Shown here in pieces: positions 24,737 to 33,488 of a stretch of 64,000 nt of DNA (position 1 is the first letter of the stretch; every line of letters begins with the position of its first letter). This DNA comes from Alteribacter populi. Its GTDB lineage: Bacteria > Bacillota > Bacilli > Bacillales > Salisediminibacteriaceae. The stretch spans positions 1,076,368-1,140,367 of the forward strand of contig NZ_KZ293963.1 of assembly GCF_002352765.1 (NCBI RefSeq), read 5' to 3'. The notes beneath the pieces are model-generated. The model was not told the origin of the DNA and ran no database searches. It saw only the letters and a list, made by a program, of their open reading frames with translations. A program made the translations under genes and the position numbers.

Positions 24737-25656
24737 CTGTTTTCGCGCTTTAACTGCTCAAGACAGGCTACCATATCTTCAGGGAGCGGTGCTTCAAACG
24801 TAAGCTCTTCTCCTGTTTTAGGGTGAACAAATCCGAGTAGCGCAGCGTGAAGCGCTTGCCCCTCAATTGGAAACGTTGATTTTTTCCGTGGGCCGTATTT
24901 CGGGTCGGCCACAATCGGAAAGCCGATGTATTTCATATGGACACGAATTTGATGAGTTCTTCCTGTTTCCAATTCACAAGCTACGTGTGTATGGTTTTTA
25001 TAACGGCTGAGAACTTGAAAATGTGTGACAGCATCACGGCTGTTTTTCTCTGTTACAGTCATGCTTTGTCTGTCATCTGTATCTCGTCCAATTGGAGCAT
25101 CAATTGTCCCAGTGTCGTGGCTAATCACGCCATGGACGATAGCATGATACACACGTTTCGTCGTTTTCGCTTTTAACTGCTCGACAAGTGATTCATGGGC
25201 ACGATCATTTTTTGCGACCATTAATAGCCCAGACGTATCCTTATCGATCCGGTGAACGATTCCAGGACGAATGACGCCATTAATCCCAGAAAGGTCGCTA
25301 CAATGAGCCATCAGCCCATTTACTAACGTACCACTTGTATGTCCAGGTGCTGGATGAACAACCATTCCCCGTGGCTTGTTAACGACAAGAACGTCCTCAT
25401 CTTCATATACAATATCCAAGTTCAGGTCTTCAGCAACAACATCCAATACTTCTGGATCCTTTTCCTCAATGGTAATGTTATCGCCTTCAGCTACTTTATA
25501 ATTACTTTTAACAGTGTCATCATTTACTTTTATGTGTCCATCTTGAATCATTTGTTGAATTTGTGAACGGGAAAATTGCTCGTAAAGATCAGCCAATACT
25601 TTATCTATACGTTTCCCCTTTAAGTCATTTGTAATCGTGGATTGAAATTGATTCAT
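24733..25656 (-). CDS. rluD: RluD-family 23S rRNA pseudouridine synthase
   Basis: Isomerises uridines in 23S rRNA (YlyB of B. subtilis). The 307 residues comprise an N-terminal S4 domain (RIDKVLADLYEQFSRSQIQQ) and the catalytic domain with the Asp in RIDKDTSGLLMVAK, preceded by NKPRGMVVHPAPGH. The C-terminal ETGRTHQIRVHMKYIGFPI is also diagnostic. The ATG at 25656 follows AGGAG. It lies 15 bases after lspA, the conserved neighbour, and just upstream of the pyr promoter. Confidence 0.93.
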   Translation of the reverse strand: MNQFQSTITNDLKGKRIDKVLADLYEQFSRSQIQQMIQDGHIKVNDDTVKSNYKVAEGDNITIEEKDPEVLDVVAEDLNLDIVYEDEDVLVVNKPRGMVVHPAPGHTSGTLVNGLMAHCSDLSGINGVIRPGIVHRIDKDTSGLLMVAKNDRAHESLVEQLKAKTTKRVYHAIVHGVISHDTGTIDAPIGRDTDDRQSMTVTEKNSRDAVTHFQVLSRYKNHTHVACELETGRTHQIRVHMKYIGFPIVADPKYGPRKKSTFPIEGQALHAALLGFVHPKTGEELTFEAPLPEDMVACLEQLKRENS

Positions 25657-25671
25657 GGTTTTTTCTCCTGC

Positions 25672-26154
25672 CTATTTCTTTGAATTCGAGTTCGCTTTTT
25701 GAGCATCCTCTTTGAATACGTAAATGATTAACATTATGACACCAACAACAAGAGCCGAGTCTGCTACGTTAAATATCGGGAAATTGTATGTACCAATATA
25801 AACGTCGAGAAAATCGACGACTTCTCCAAACAGTAGGCGATCAATGAAGTTCCCGATCGCACCACCTAAAACAAGACCTAAGCATACACCAAACCATGGA
25901 TGGTTTTTCCCTTGGGTTTGGATATAGTACGCCACAACAACGAGTACAATAAGCGTGGCAATAAAAAACAACCACATCTGTCCTTGCAAAATACCAAATG
26001 CTGCTCCTGCATTGCGATGAGATGTGAGGTGAAAGATATTTTCAATAATTGGAATCGATTGCCCAATTTCCATACGCTGCACGACGAGCCATTTCGTTAC
26101 TTGATCAAGAAGAATGATAACGAGTGCTATCCCATAATAGATAAGTGCTTTCAA
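25672..26154 (-). CDS. lspA: Lipoprotein signal peptidase II
   Basis: Membrane aspartyl protease that cleaves the signal peptide of prolipoproteins. The 160-residue protein has four hydrophobic helices and the two catalytic aspartates in GNFIDRLL and NVADSALV; SHRNAGAAFGIL is also conserved. The start is best placed at TTG 26154, directly behind AACGGAGG; it matches the position of the B. subtilis start within a few residues. The longer frame from 26208 adds a charged stretch not seen in LspA. Confidence 0.92.
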   Translation of the reverse strand: MKALIYYGIALVIILLDQVTKWLVVQRMEIGQSIPIIENIFHLTSHRNAGAAFGILQGQMWLFFIATLIVLVVVAYYIQTQGKNHPWFGVCLGLVLGGAIGNFIDRLLFGEVVDFLDVYIGTYNFPIFNVADSALVVGVIMLIIYVFKEDAQKANSNSKK

Positions 26155-26249
26155 ATTTTTTCCTCCGTTCAACATTTGTATCCTTTTGCATTTTAGCACA
26201 AGACACATGAGGGAGACAATCTTTATCGCACTGTATCAGTTTAACAAGA

Positions 26250-26270
26250 CGTATCGGGGATACCGATACG
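26250..26270 (-). terminator. Hairpin downstream of ylyA
   Basis: A perfect 8-bp stem, CGTATCGG with CCGATACG and a five-base loop, lies 24 bases past the ylyA stop. The minus-strand tail TCTTGTTAAAC is only weakly U-rich, so it may be a weak terminator or RNA-stabilising hairpin ahead of lspA. Confidence 0.5.
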
Positions 26271-26293
26271 CCTAATGTAAAAAATGCTCGATT

Positions 26294-27007
26294 TTATTCT
26301 TCTTCTTCTTCACTTTCCCCTTCAGGCTGAAAAACATTCTCCATCACTTGATTAACATAGTGGTTATAATGTTCATTTCTCTCAAAATGAACACTTTCTG
26401 TTCCGCGGTAGCCATCAAGACCTGTGGATAAAAAACCTTCAAGTTCTTCAACATAGCCAATCAGTTCAGTAGCTGTCTCTACCCCAAGCTCATCGTGCAT
26501 CGCATCAATGTCATTAAATTTGCTGACGGACTGAATGCTGTCTTCTGCATCAAATTCTGTTTCTCTGTCATCCCTGTCGTAATTATAACGATCAAATCCA
26601 CCCAATACTTCCTCTTCAACTGATCGATCCGAGTAAGTCGCACCTTGGTTAGCTTCACCCTGGTCTTTAAAAACGATGGTTTTCGCTAACGGATTGGCTT
26701 TTAGCCTTTCCTTAGGAATAGGTTCCCCTGTTTTTTCACAAATGCCATACGTACCATTTTCCATTTTAGTTAACGCTTCATCGATATCTCGTAAATGATT
26801 TTTTACTTGTTCGTGCAAAGCTAAATCTTTTCCTCGTTCAAATAATTCCGTACCTCCATCGGCAGGATGGTTATCATATTGTGATAAATCACCAGTTTGA
26901 TCAGACAGGGACTGTTCCAATCCGAACTCTTCGTCGTGAGCTAATCGTTCTAACACTTCGGCTTTTTCTGCTAGCAATTGTTTTTTAAACTTGTCAAACT
27001 TCCCCAT
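26294..27007 (-). CDS. ylyA: YlyA/YteA-type DksA-like protein
   Basis: 237-residue member of the TraR/DksA group found between ileS and lspA in Bacilli, expected to act on RNA polymerase. A coiled-coil N-terminus (about 1-90, MGKFDKFKKQLLAEKAEVLE) is followed by NGTYGICEKTGEPIPKERLK, which corresponds to the DksA zinc-finger region. Only one Cys remains, so no Cys4 zinc site can form. The C-terminus is highly acidic, ending EGESEEEEE. The ATG at 27007 is well placed. B. subtilis YlyA has been linked to late sporulation gene expression. Confidence 0.87.
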   Translation of the reverse strand: MGKFDKFKKQLLAEKAEVLERLAHDEEFGLEQSLSDQTGDLSQYDNHPADGGTELFERGKDLALHEQVKNHLRDIDEALTKMENGTYGICEKTGEPIPKERLKANPLAKTIVFKDQGEANQGATYSDRSVEEEVLGGFDRYNYDRDDRETEFDAEDSIQSVSKFNDIDAMHDELGVETATELIGYVEELEGFLSTGLDGYRGTESVHFERNEHYNHYVNQVMENVFQPEGESEEEEE

Positions 27008-27267
27008 CCATTTTCCCTCCCTTCAGGATTGGTGGTGTATTTGACTCATCTTTATTTTCTCCGCAACAATCTGCCTTAGACTGGACAACTTTTGCTAAGT
27101 AAGGGAATGGGTTTTCAAGTATTGTTCTATTCGAAATGGCTCGTGATTAAATCAAATCGGCTCATAAAAGTTGGTCATCGTGAGTTGAAAAGTTAAGATT
27201 GTCGTTCTATTCCGCTACAGGCGGACTCTTTCTGCGGGCAACGCTGGACATCGTTTATAAAAGAATA

Positions 27268-27296
27268 AAAAAAGAACCGCAAATTGCGGCTCTTTT
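27268..27296 (-). terminator. Terminator downstream of ileS
   Basis: AGAGCCGCAA and TTGCGGTTCT form a stem on the minus strand followed by TTTTTTTATTC, directly after the ileS stop. The remaining ileS-ylyA spacer (27008-27267) holds the expected ylyA promoter region but no other clear signal. Confidence 0.88.
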
Positions 27297-27301
27297 TAGC
27301 A

Positions 27302-30064
27302 TTAAGAATAGTGATTTTCTACAATCTCAGCACAGCTGGAGCAAAGTCCAGGATGGTTTTCATTCGACCCTACCGTTTTACTTACAACCCAGCAACGTTC
27401 ACATGTTTCGCCTGCTGCAGGTTCAACAACGACGCTCAAATGTTCATACTTTTTTGCTTCAGAGGGTGCTTCATTGCGCCCTTCTTTTAACGAGACATCA
27501 GAGACAATAAGAAGTTTGTCAAGATTGTTCAATCCGTTTAACAATTCAAATTGTTCTTTATCAGCAAAAACTGACACGTGAGCAGTTAAAGATTTTCCGA
27601 TCACTTTTTCACTTCTTGCTTCCTCTAATGCTTTTAGGACATCGTCACGAAGCGCCATAAACGTATCCCATTTCGCTTTCAATTCAGCAGCTTCCAGATA
27701 CTGAGTCGCCTTCGGCATATCCGTAAGCTGAACGCTTTTTGCTTCCTTAGTCGGTAACTGCTCCCAGGCTTCGTCGGCAGTGTGAGACAAAATTGGGGAA
27801 AGCAGTTTCAGCAAAGTTACGAGAACTTCATGCATGACCGTTTGAATTCCTCTTCTAGTTGGATCATCAGCATGTTGAATGTATAACGTATCTTTTGCAA
27901 TATCCATATAAAATGAACTTAGATCAATGGTACAGAAATTGTGTACTTTATGATAAACCTGTGCAAATTGATAATTGTCGTAAGCCGTTTTCACGTCGCC
28001 TGTAAGGTCATTTAACTTCACTAGCATGTAGCGGTCAAGTTCGGGCAGTTGATCATAATCAACTCCGTGTTCTTCAGGGTTAAAGTCATGAAGATTGCCG
28101 AGAAGGAAGCGGAACGTATTACGGATTTTACGATATACTTCTGCAACCTGCTTTAAAATGTCGTCGGATACACGAACATCAGCTTGGTAGTCAACAGAAG
28201 CTACCCAAAGACGTAAAATATCAGCGCCGAGTTGCTTCATTACTTTGTTAGGCACCATAACATTACCAATACTTTTACTCATTTTTCGCCCTTGTCCATC
28301 GAGTGTAAATCCATGGCTTACGACAGTTTTATAAGGTGCCTTTCCTGTAACCGCTACAGCTGTCGATAAGGAAGAGTTGAACCAGCCACGATATTGGTCT
28401 GATCCCTCTAAATATACATCAGCTGGGCGCTGCAATTCGTTTCTTTCTTCAAGAACTGCTTGGTGAGAAGAGCCTGAATCAAACCAAACATCCATAATAT
28501 CCATCTCTCTAGTGAAATGACCATTAGGACTGTGCTCTGACGTGAAGCCTTCTGGAAGAAGTTCTTTCGTTTCCCACTCAAACCAGATGTTCGACCCGTG
28601 CTCACGGAAGAGACCAGATACGTGATTAATCGTTTCATCATTAATAATCGGTTCTCCATTTTCTCCGTAGAAAATCGGAATCGGTACACCCCAGGCACGC
28701 TGCCGGGAAATACACCAATCGCCACGATCCCGAACCATATTGTAAAGGCGAGTTTCTCCCCATTTTGGCAGCCACTCTACATTGTTTACTTCTCTTAAAA
28801 GGTCGTCCCGGAAATCTTTAATGGAAGCGAACCATTGCGCGGTTGCACGGAAAATAACAGGCTTCTTAGTACGCCAGTCATGCGGATAAGAATGTGTCAT
28901 AAACGATAAGTTTACGAGCGCACCGGCTTCATCAAGCTTCTCTGTAATCGGCTTATTCGCAGTGTCGTAAAACAAACCTTCAAAGCCTGGTGCTTCTTCA
29001 GTCATCACGCCTTTATCATCTACTGGACAAAGGACATCCAACCCATACTTTTGACCGATGATGTAGTCATCTTCCCCATGTCCCGGTGCTGTATGAACAC
29101 AACCTGTACCTGCATCTAACGTTACGTGATCACCGAGCATAACTAAGCTGTCACGATTATAAAGTGGATGTTGAGCAACTGTATGTTCAAGTGTAGCACC
29201 TTTTACTGTGCGCTCGATTGTATAGCTTTCCCAGCCGATCGCTTCAGAAACGGTTTCTAATAGTCCTTGTGCGAGGATGTATTTCGTTTCATTTACATTT
29301 ACAATGACATAATCGAGGTCAGCGTGAACGGCAATCCCTAGGTTTGCTGGAATCGTCCAAGGAGTTGTCGTCCAGATTACGAACTTTTCATCGCCTTGGA
29401 GAACACCATTTCCATTCTTAACATCAAAAGCAACATAAATTGAAGGTGAGCGCTTATCTTCGTATTCGATTTCGGCTTCTGCCAGTGCAGACTCTGAAGA
29501 AGGTGACCAGTAAACCGGTTTTTTCCCTTTGTAGATATAGCCTTTTTTCGCCATTTCTCCAAAAACTTTAATCTGTTGAGCTTCGTATTCGTGTGTAAGT
29601 GTCACGTACGGGTTATCCCAATCTCCACGCACACCTAATCGTTTAAACTGTTCCCGCTGACTATCCACTTGGCCGAGAGCATATTCTTCACACTTTTTTC
29701 GAAATTCTGCTACACTCATTTTTTTCCGGTTCACTTTGCCTTTTTTGGTTAAGGCTGTTTCAACCGGCAACCCGTGCGTATCCCAACCTGGAACATAAGG
29801 GGCTTGAAAGCCCGCCATTGATTTATAACGAACGATGAAATCCTTTAACACTTTATTTAAAGCGTGACCCATATGAATATCACCATTGGCATATGGCGGA
29901 CCATCATGCAAAACAAAAAGCGGTCTGCCTTCTGTTCTTGTTTGAACTTGTTCATAGATCTTTTCTGATTCCCATTTTTCTTGCATGCCCGGTTCTTTGT
30001 TCGGTAAATTTCCACGCATTGGAAAGTCTGTCTTAGGCATTAAAAGTGTATCTTTGTAGCTCAT
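27302..30064 (-). CDS. ileS: Isoleucyl-tRNA synthetase
   Basis: Charges tRNA-Ile. The 920-residue class Ia synthetase has the HIGH-type motif GDIHMGHALNK, a CP1 editing domain (TTPWTIPANLGIAV; GDHVTLDAGTGCVHTAPGHG), KMSKS in GRKMSKSIGN, and a C-terminal Cys4 zinc site (CERCW and LCSSC). It is the bacterial short-tail type common in Bacilli. The ATG at 30064 follows AAGGAGG. It is regulated by the T-box leader upstream. Confidence 0.96.
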   Translation of the reverse strand: MSYKDTLLMPKTDFPMRGNLPNKEPGMQEKWESEKIYEQVQTRTEGRPLFVLHDGPPYANGDIHMGHALNKVLKDFIVRYKSMAGFQAPYVPGWDTHGLPVETALTKKGKVNRKKMSVAEFRKKCEEYALGQVDSQREQFKRLGVRGDWDNPYVTLTHEYEAQQIKVFGEMAKKGYIYKGKKPVYWSPSSESALAEAEIEYEDKRSPSIYVAFDVKNGNGVLQGDEKFVIWTTTPWTIPANLGIAVHADLDYVIVNVNETKYILAQGLLETVSEAIGWESYTIERTVKGATLEHTVAQHPLYNRDSLVMLGDHVTLDAGTGCVHTAPGHGEDDYIIGQKYGLDVLCPVDDKGVMTEEAPGFEGLFYDTANKPITEKLDEAGALVNLSFMTHSYPHDWRTKKPVIFRATAQWFASIKDFRDDLLREVNNVEWLPKWGETRLYNMVRDRGDWCISRQRAWGVPIPIFYGENGEPIINDETINHVSGLFREHGSNIWFEWETKELLPEGFTSEHSPNGHFTREMDIMDVWFDSGSSHQAVLEERNELQRPADVYLEGSDQYRGWFNSSLSTAVAVTGKAPYKTVVSHGFTLDGQGRKMSKSIGNVMVPNKVMKQLGADILRLWVASVDYQADVRVSDDILKQVAEVYRKIRNTFRFLLGNLHDFNPEEHGVDYDQLPELDRYMLVKLNDLTGDVKTAYDNYQFAQVYHKVHNFCTIDLSSFYMDIAKDTLYIQHADDPTRRGIQTVMHEVLVTLLKLLSPILSHTADEAWEQLPTKEAKSVQLTDMPKATQYLEAAELKAKWDTFMALRDDVLKALEEARSEKVIGKSLTAHVSVFADKEQFELLNGLNNLDKLLIVSDVSLKEGRNEAPSEAKKYEHLSVVVEPAAGETCERCWVVSKTVGSNENHPGLCSSCAEIVENHYS

Positions 30065-30146
30065 GTGTCTTCCTCCTTATACATATCGCATTACAATTGG
30101 AAATTGGGTTTCGCATTGAAACGTAGATTGTTATATTTTCTTAATT

Positions 30147-30187
30147 CAAAAAAACTTCTCATCCCAAAATAGGGACGAGAAGTTTTA
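30147..30187 (-). terminator. T-box leader terminator of ileS
   Basis: AAAACTTCTCGTCCC pairs with GGGATGAGAAGTTTT around a short loop, followed by a T run on the minus strand. It begins just after the T-box sequence, whose pairing forms the competing antiterminator. Confidence 0.92.
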
Positions 30188-30385
30188 CCCGCGGTACCAC
30201 CCTAATGAATAGACATCACTATTCACTTAAGCATTCGTAACGAGAATGACCCGACACAGCTTACTCCGTATGTTTCAGTGCGCAACTCAAGGGTGATTTT
30301 CCGTTCATCCAGTACATCAGGCTCACACCGTCCCTGACTCGCTAGTGTACAAAAGATTAACGTACTCTCCCTATCTTCGTTTTGG
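30147..30385 (-). promoter_or_regulatory. T-box riboswitch controlling ileS (Ile, specifier AUC)
   Basis: The T-box sequence AGGGTGGTACCGCGG lies at 30203-30189 on the minus strand. Stem I starts near 30385 with AGGGAGAGTACG, its distal loop contains GGGACGGTGTGAGCC, and its 3' side holds GGAAAATCACCC, with the specifier ATC at 30297-30295 followed by A. AUC is an isoleucine codon, so uncharged tRNA-Ile should read through the terminator. A TTGACT near 30434 is a possible -35 box, but no good -10 partner is clear. Confidence 0.93.
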
Positions 30386-30452
30386 TTTTATGAATAACAT
30401 TATTGGCATTTATGAAATGAATTATAAGTCAAATACAAATTGGCCGTCAAGC

Positions 30453-30959
30453 TTAAGGATTAACACTTTCGTAGGACTCTTCGGTTTCTTCTTCCAATCC
30501 CTTGCTTAAATCGTCCCACTCATCGCCGGATAGCATTTCAAGTTGAGCTTGTAGCAACATTTTAAACCGAGTACGGTACACTTTGGATTGTTTCTTTAGT
30601 TCTTCAATCTCAAGGGCAATTTTCCTTGATTTTGCCAACGCTTCGTTAATAATACGATCGGCATTTTTTTCCGATTCTTTAATGATTAATTTTGCTTCTT
30701 TGTCCGCACTGCGCTTTACTTCTTCAGCCGTTTCTTGTGCGACAAAGATCGATTTATTTAATGTCGTTTCAAGATTAGAGAAGTGATCAAGTTTCTCTTC
30801 TAATTCATTGACACGATCATAAAGCTCTTTCTTTTCACGAATGACCATTTCATAATCTTTAATCACCTGATCAAGAAATTCATTCACTTCATCTTCATCA
30901 TAACCGCGAAATCCCCGTGTAAACTCCTTATTATGAATATCTAATGGGGTTAATGGCAT
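30453..30959 (-). CDS. divIVA: DivIVA, cell pole and septum curvature protein
   Basis: Coiled-coil protein that recognises negatively curved membrane and anchors MinJ/MinCD and chromosome origins during sporulation. In its 168 residues, the conserved lipid-binding N-terminus LTPLDIHNKEFTRGFRGYDE contains the exposed Phe-Arg pair and is followed by DEVNEFLDQVIKDYE. A second coiled coil (KSADKEAKLIIKESE region) and an acidic tail follow. The ATG at 30959 follows TTTGGAGG. It lies between ylmH and ileS as in B. subtilis. Confidence 0.95.
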   Translation of the reverse strand: MPLTPLDIHNKEFTRGFRGYDEDEVNEFLDQVIKDYEMVIREKKELYDRVNELEEKLDHFSNLETTLNKSIFVAQETAEEVKRSADKEAKLIIKESEKNADRIINEALAKSRKIALEIEELKKQSKVYRTRFKMLLQAQLEMLSGDEWDDLSKGLEEETEESYESVNP

Positions 30960-31114
30960 TACTTAACACCTCCAAATAATCTTTCACCTTCACTTGTAAG
31001 CCGTTCAAAACAACTGTCCTCTATTATCACCTTGACCATTTTAACAAGTGGTACCCTGTTACCTATGTACCGTTAATCATTTCGACAAAGAAATGGGATA
31101 TCCTTTTTTTCTAG

Positions 31115-31894
31115 TTATTTTGTCACCGGATAACCCATCGTTAGCTTCCAGCGGTCTTTTTTCGTACGCCCCTCTTCTTCTATGAGTTTCGCCCGACCCT
31201 TTCCCCTAACAGAAAGCATGTCTCCTGACCACAATTGCGTGCTTGGATCGGAGACGATTTTCCAGTTCACTTTTACATGTTCACCTTCAATCAAAGCTTT
31301 CATTTTTGATCTTGAAACGCGGAAAACTTCTGCTGCTACCGTATCCAGTCTCAATGACGAAACAGTAACCATAGAAGTTCTCCAATCTTCTGTCGGTGGA
31401 AGAATTTGATCTAGAGGTAGTCGTTCAATCTTCACTGTTGCTTTACCTACTTGAGAAACATTCATTTCTACAAAATCAGCAATCTCTTCGGCTGCCACAA
31501 ATTGGAGCTGATCTTTTTTTTGAACGATATCACCAAACTTTTCCCGCTTTACTCCGAGGTTCATCAATGCCCCTAACAATTGGGGATGCTCAAGTGTAAC
31601 AAATTTACTCGGGTAATGGATCTGGAAAAGTACGAGCTGATAGTCGCTTTCTGACACTTGATAGTAATCAGGATATAAAAATGCTCGTTTTCGTTCTGTG
31701 TCTGTGTGACCTCCAAAAAATTGGACAATGACATCATGATCTGTCCCTACCAGGCTTTTTACGATCGTTTGTTGCCGTGGATCAAGAAAATCAGAAAGAC
31801 GAGGACTGTACTGATCTAGGACTGCTTGTTTCCATTCCAGCACCTGGTCAACAAACGCATGCTCTTCTTTACGAAAATGTTGATAAATCGACAT
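31115..31894 (-). CDS. ylmH: YlmH, S4-domain RNA-binding protein
   Basis: 259-residue ribosome-associated protein of the division-cluster ylm operon. The C-terminal S4 domain is at about 180-245 (SSLRLDTVAAEVFRVSRSKM, then VKVNWKIVSDPS). The N-terminal part is specific to the YlmH family. B. subtilis YlmH has been reported to act in ribosome quality control together with RqcH, which is also in this window. The ATG at 31894 has a moderate SD (GCAGGG). A repeat element separates it from ylmG. Confidence 0.9.
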   Translation of the reverse strand: MSIYQHFRKEEHAFVDQVLEWKQAVLDQYSPRLSDFLDPRQQTIVKSLVGTDHDVIVQFFGGHTDTERKRAFLYPDYYQVSESDYQLVLFQIHYPSKFVTLEHPQLLGALMNLGVKREKFGDIVQKKDQLQFVAAEEIADFVEMNVSQVGKATVKIERLPLDQILPPTEDWRTSMVTVSSLRLDTVAAEVFRVSRSKMKALIEGEHVKVNWKIVSDPSTQLWSGDMLSVRGKGRAKLIEEEGRTKKDRWKLTMGYPVTK

Positions 31895-31914
31895 CAGTTA
31901 CCCTGCTTTCTTTT

Positions 31915-32020
31915 AGAGGTTGTTCAAAAAGCCCGGGTAGAGTATCCATTGAGACAACTTAGAAGCGGGCGCTTCCATGGACTTCTCGGCCTTTTTATTC
32001 CCCTATTTGAACATGCACTC
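31915..32020 (+). repeat. Family C-like repeat between ylmH and ylmG
   Basis: The left end AGAGGTTGTTCAAAAAG and right end TTTGAACATGCACTC match the two alternative ends of family C (AGAGGxTGTTCAAAAAG and AGTGCGTGTTCAAAAAG). The 3' end abuts the ylmG stop codon at 32021. The interior (GCCCGGGTAGAG, CGGCCTTTTT) diverges from other copies. It lies inside an otherwise compact operon, so it must be transcribed through. Confidence 0.55.
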
Positions 32021-32290
32021 TTAGAACAGTTGTCCGATATAAAGTAAGCCCTGACGTGCAAAGTTCAGAACTAAGATCGCAACAATCGGAGAAATATCAA
32101 TCATACCTAAAGGGGGAATGATATTTCGAAATGGTGTTAAATACGGCTCCACTAACCGGCCGATCATTTGTCCAAATGAAGACTCTCTAGCATTTGGTAC
32201 CCAGGACATAAAAATATAAATAAACACTAAAATCATATAGAAAAACATTAATTGATAAAGTAAACCTATTACCATACCCAATTCTATCAC
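32021..32290 (-). CDS. ylmG: YlmG, YggT-family membrane protein
   Basis: 89-residue integral membrane protein of the YggT family. Two hydrophobic helices flank the conserved loop SWVPNARESSFGQMIGRLVE and PFRNIIPPLGMIDISPIVA. The start is GTG at 32290, giving a length close to the B. subtilis protein; the ATG at 32275 is an alternative. It is linked to division genes by its location after sepF, five bases away. Confidence 0.88.
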   Translation of the reverse strand: MIELGMVIGLLYQLMFFYMILVFIYIFMSWVPNARESSFGQMIGRLVEPYLTPFRNIIPPLGMIDISPIVAILVLNFARQGLLYIGQLF

Positions 32291-32294
32291 CTAC

Positions 32295-32753
32295 CTAAAA
32301 ATTCTTCTGTCTTTCATCTGCAAATATTTCCGAGATTGATCCGGTCACATCGACATTATCTGGTGTACACAAGAAAATATTAACCCCTAGCTTTTGAATG
32401 TCTCCTCCAATAGCATACACTGTTCCACTCAAAAAATCGACGACTCTTTTTGCCTGATCATGATGAATACGCTGCAGATTAATCACAACAGCTTTGCGAT
32501 TTTTCAAGTGATCGGCAATATCCTGCACCTCATCATAACTGTGAGGTTCAATGAGCATTACCTTTGCATTACTTTGTTGCTGCACGCTTGATAACGATAC
32601 AACATTTCCTTTGTCTTTCTTTTCTTCAGATGCAGCAGCAGTTTGTTCTGAAAAAGAATTAGTAGAGTTTTCGTAGTTTTCTTGCTGATATTCTTCTTCA
32701 GAATACTCATCATCGAGTTCAAAAAAACGTTTAAATTTCGTTTTAATACCCAT
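32295..32753 (-). CDS. sepF: SepF, FtsZ membrane anchor and bundling protein
   Basis: 152-residue cytoplasmic division protein. The N-terminal amphipathic helix MGIKTKFKRFFELDDEY is the expected membrane anchor, followed by a low-complexity Glu/Ser/Gln linker and the C-terminal SepF (DUF552) ring-forming domain (VMLIEPHSYDEVQDIADHL, VDFLSGTVYAIGG). The ATG at 32753 follows AAAGGAGAGG. It sits between ylmE and ylmG. Confidence 0.95.
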   Translation of the reverse strand: MGIKTKFKRFFELDDEYSEEEYQQENYENSTNSFSEQTAAASEEKKDKGNVVSLSSVQQQSNAKVMLIEPHSYDEVQDIADHLKNRKAVVINLQRIHHDQAKRVVDFLSGTVYAIGGDIQKLGVNIFLCTPDNVDVTGSISEIFADERQKNF

Positions 32754-32783
32754 TGCTAACCTCTCCTTTACTCAGTTACTTTT

Positions 32784-33464
32784 TTAGTCGCGAGAGCCTA
32801 CCAGGGCTGAACCGATTCGAATAAAGGTAGCTCCCTCTTCCACAGCCACTTCAAAATCATTTGACATTCCCATTGACAGCTCCCGGCACGGGGCATGTGA
32901 ATAATTTTGCTTTTCCACTTCCTGTTTTAATTTGCGAAGCCGCTGAAAATAAGGACGCACTTCTTCAGCTTCAATGTATGGGGCCATGGTCATCAATCCG
33001 ACTACTTCAATGGCTGGGTATTGCCGTAGTTCCTCAATAAATGCAATCGTATTTTCAGGGTTCAGTCCTGATTTTGTTTCTTCACCAGATACGTTCACTT
33101 GAACAAAGCATTTCAATTGTTTTCCTTCTGGCATTCTTTTTTGGATTTCCTTAGCTAAAGAAAGACGGTCAAGAGAGTGAAGGTAATCAAACTTTCCGAC
33201 TATGTGCTTCACTTTTTTTGATTGAAGGCTTCCAATGAAATGCCATGTACCGGAGTCACCTAAGGCATCCCACTTTTTCACACCGCCTTCAACTCGGTTT
33301 TCACCGATGTGACGAATGCCCGCGTGAAGGGCTTCCTGCGTTCGTTCTTCACTTACGTATTTCGTTACTGCTACTACGTGGACAGCATGCGGGTTTCTGT
33401 CATTTTTCTTACATGCTTGTCCGATTCGCTGTTGAATATCAAAATAATGATCTTTTACACTCAT
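32784..33464 (-). CDS. ylmE: YggS/PROSC family PLP-binding homeostasis protein
   Basis: 226-residue alanine-racemase-fold protein that binds pyridoxal phosphate and buffers cellular PLP. The PLP lysine is in VVAVTKYVSEERTQEAL. Other conserved blocks are GENRVEGGVKKWD, WHFIGSLQSKK, CFVQVNVSGEETKSGL and ELSMGMSNDFEVAVEEGAT. The ATG at 33464 follows GAGGAGG. It lies 24 bases after ylmD. Confidence 0.93.
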   Translation of the reverse strand: MSVKDHYFDIQQRIGQACKKNDRNPHAVHVVAVTKYVSEERTQEALHAGIRHIGENRVEGGVKKWDALGDSGTWHFIGSLQSKKVKHIVGKFDYLHSLDRLSLAKEIQKRMPEGKQLKCFVQVNVSGEETKSGLNPENTIAFIEELRQYPAIEVVGLMTMAPYIEAEEVRPYFQRLRKLKQEVEKQNYSHAPCRELSMGMSNDFEVAVEEGATFIRIGSALVGSRD

Positions 33465-33488
33465 CGATGTGCCTCCTCATAAGGACAG

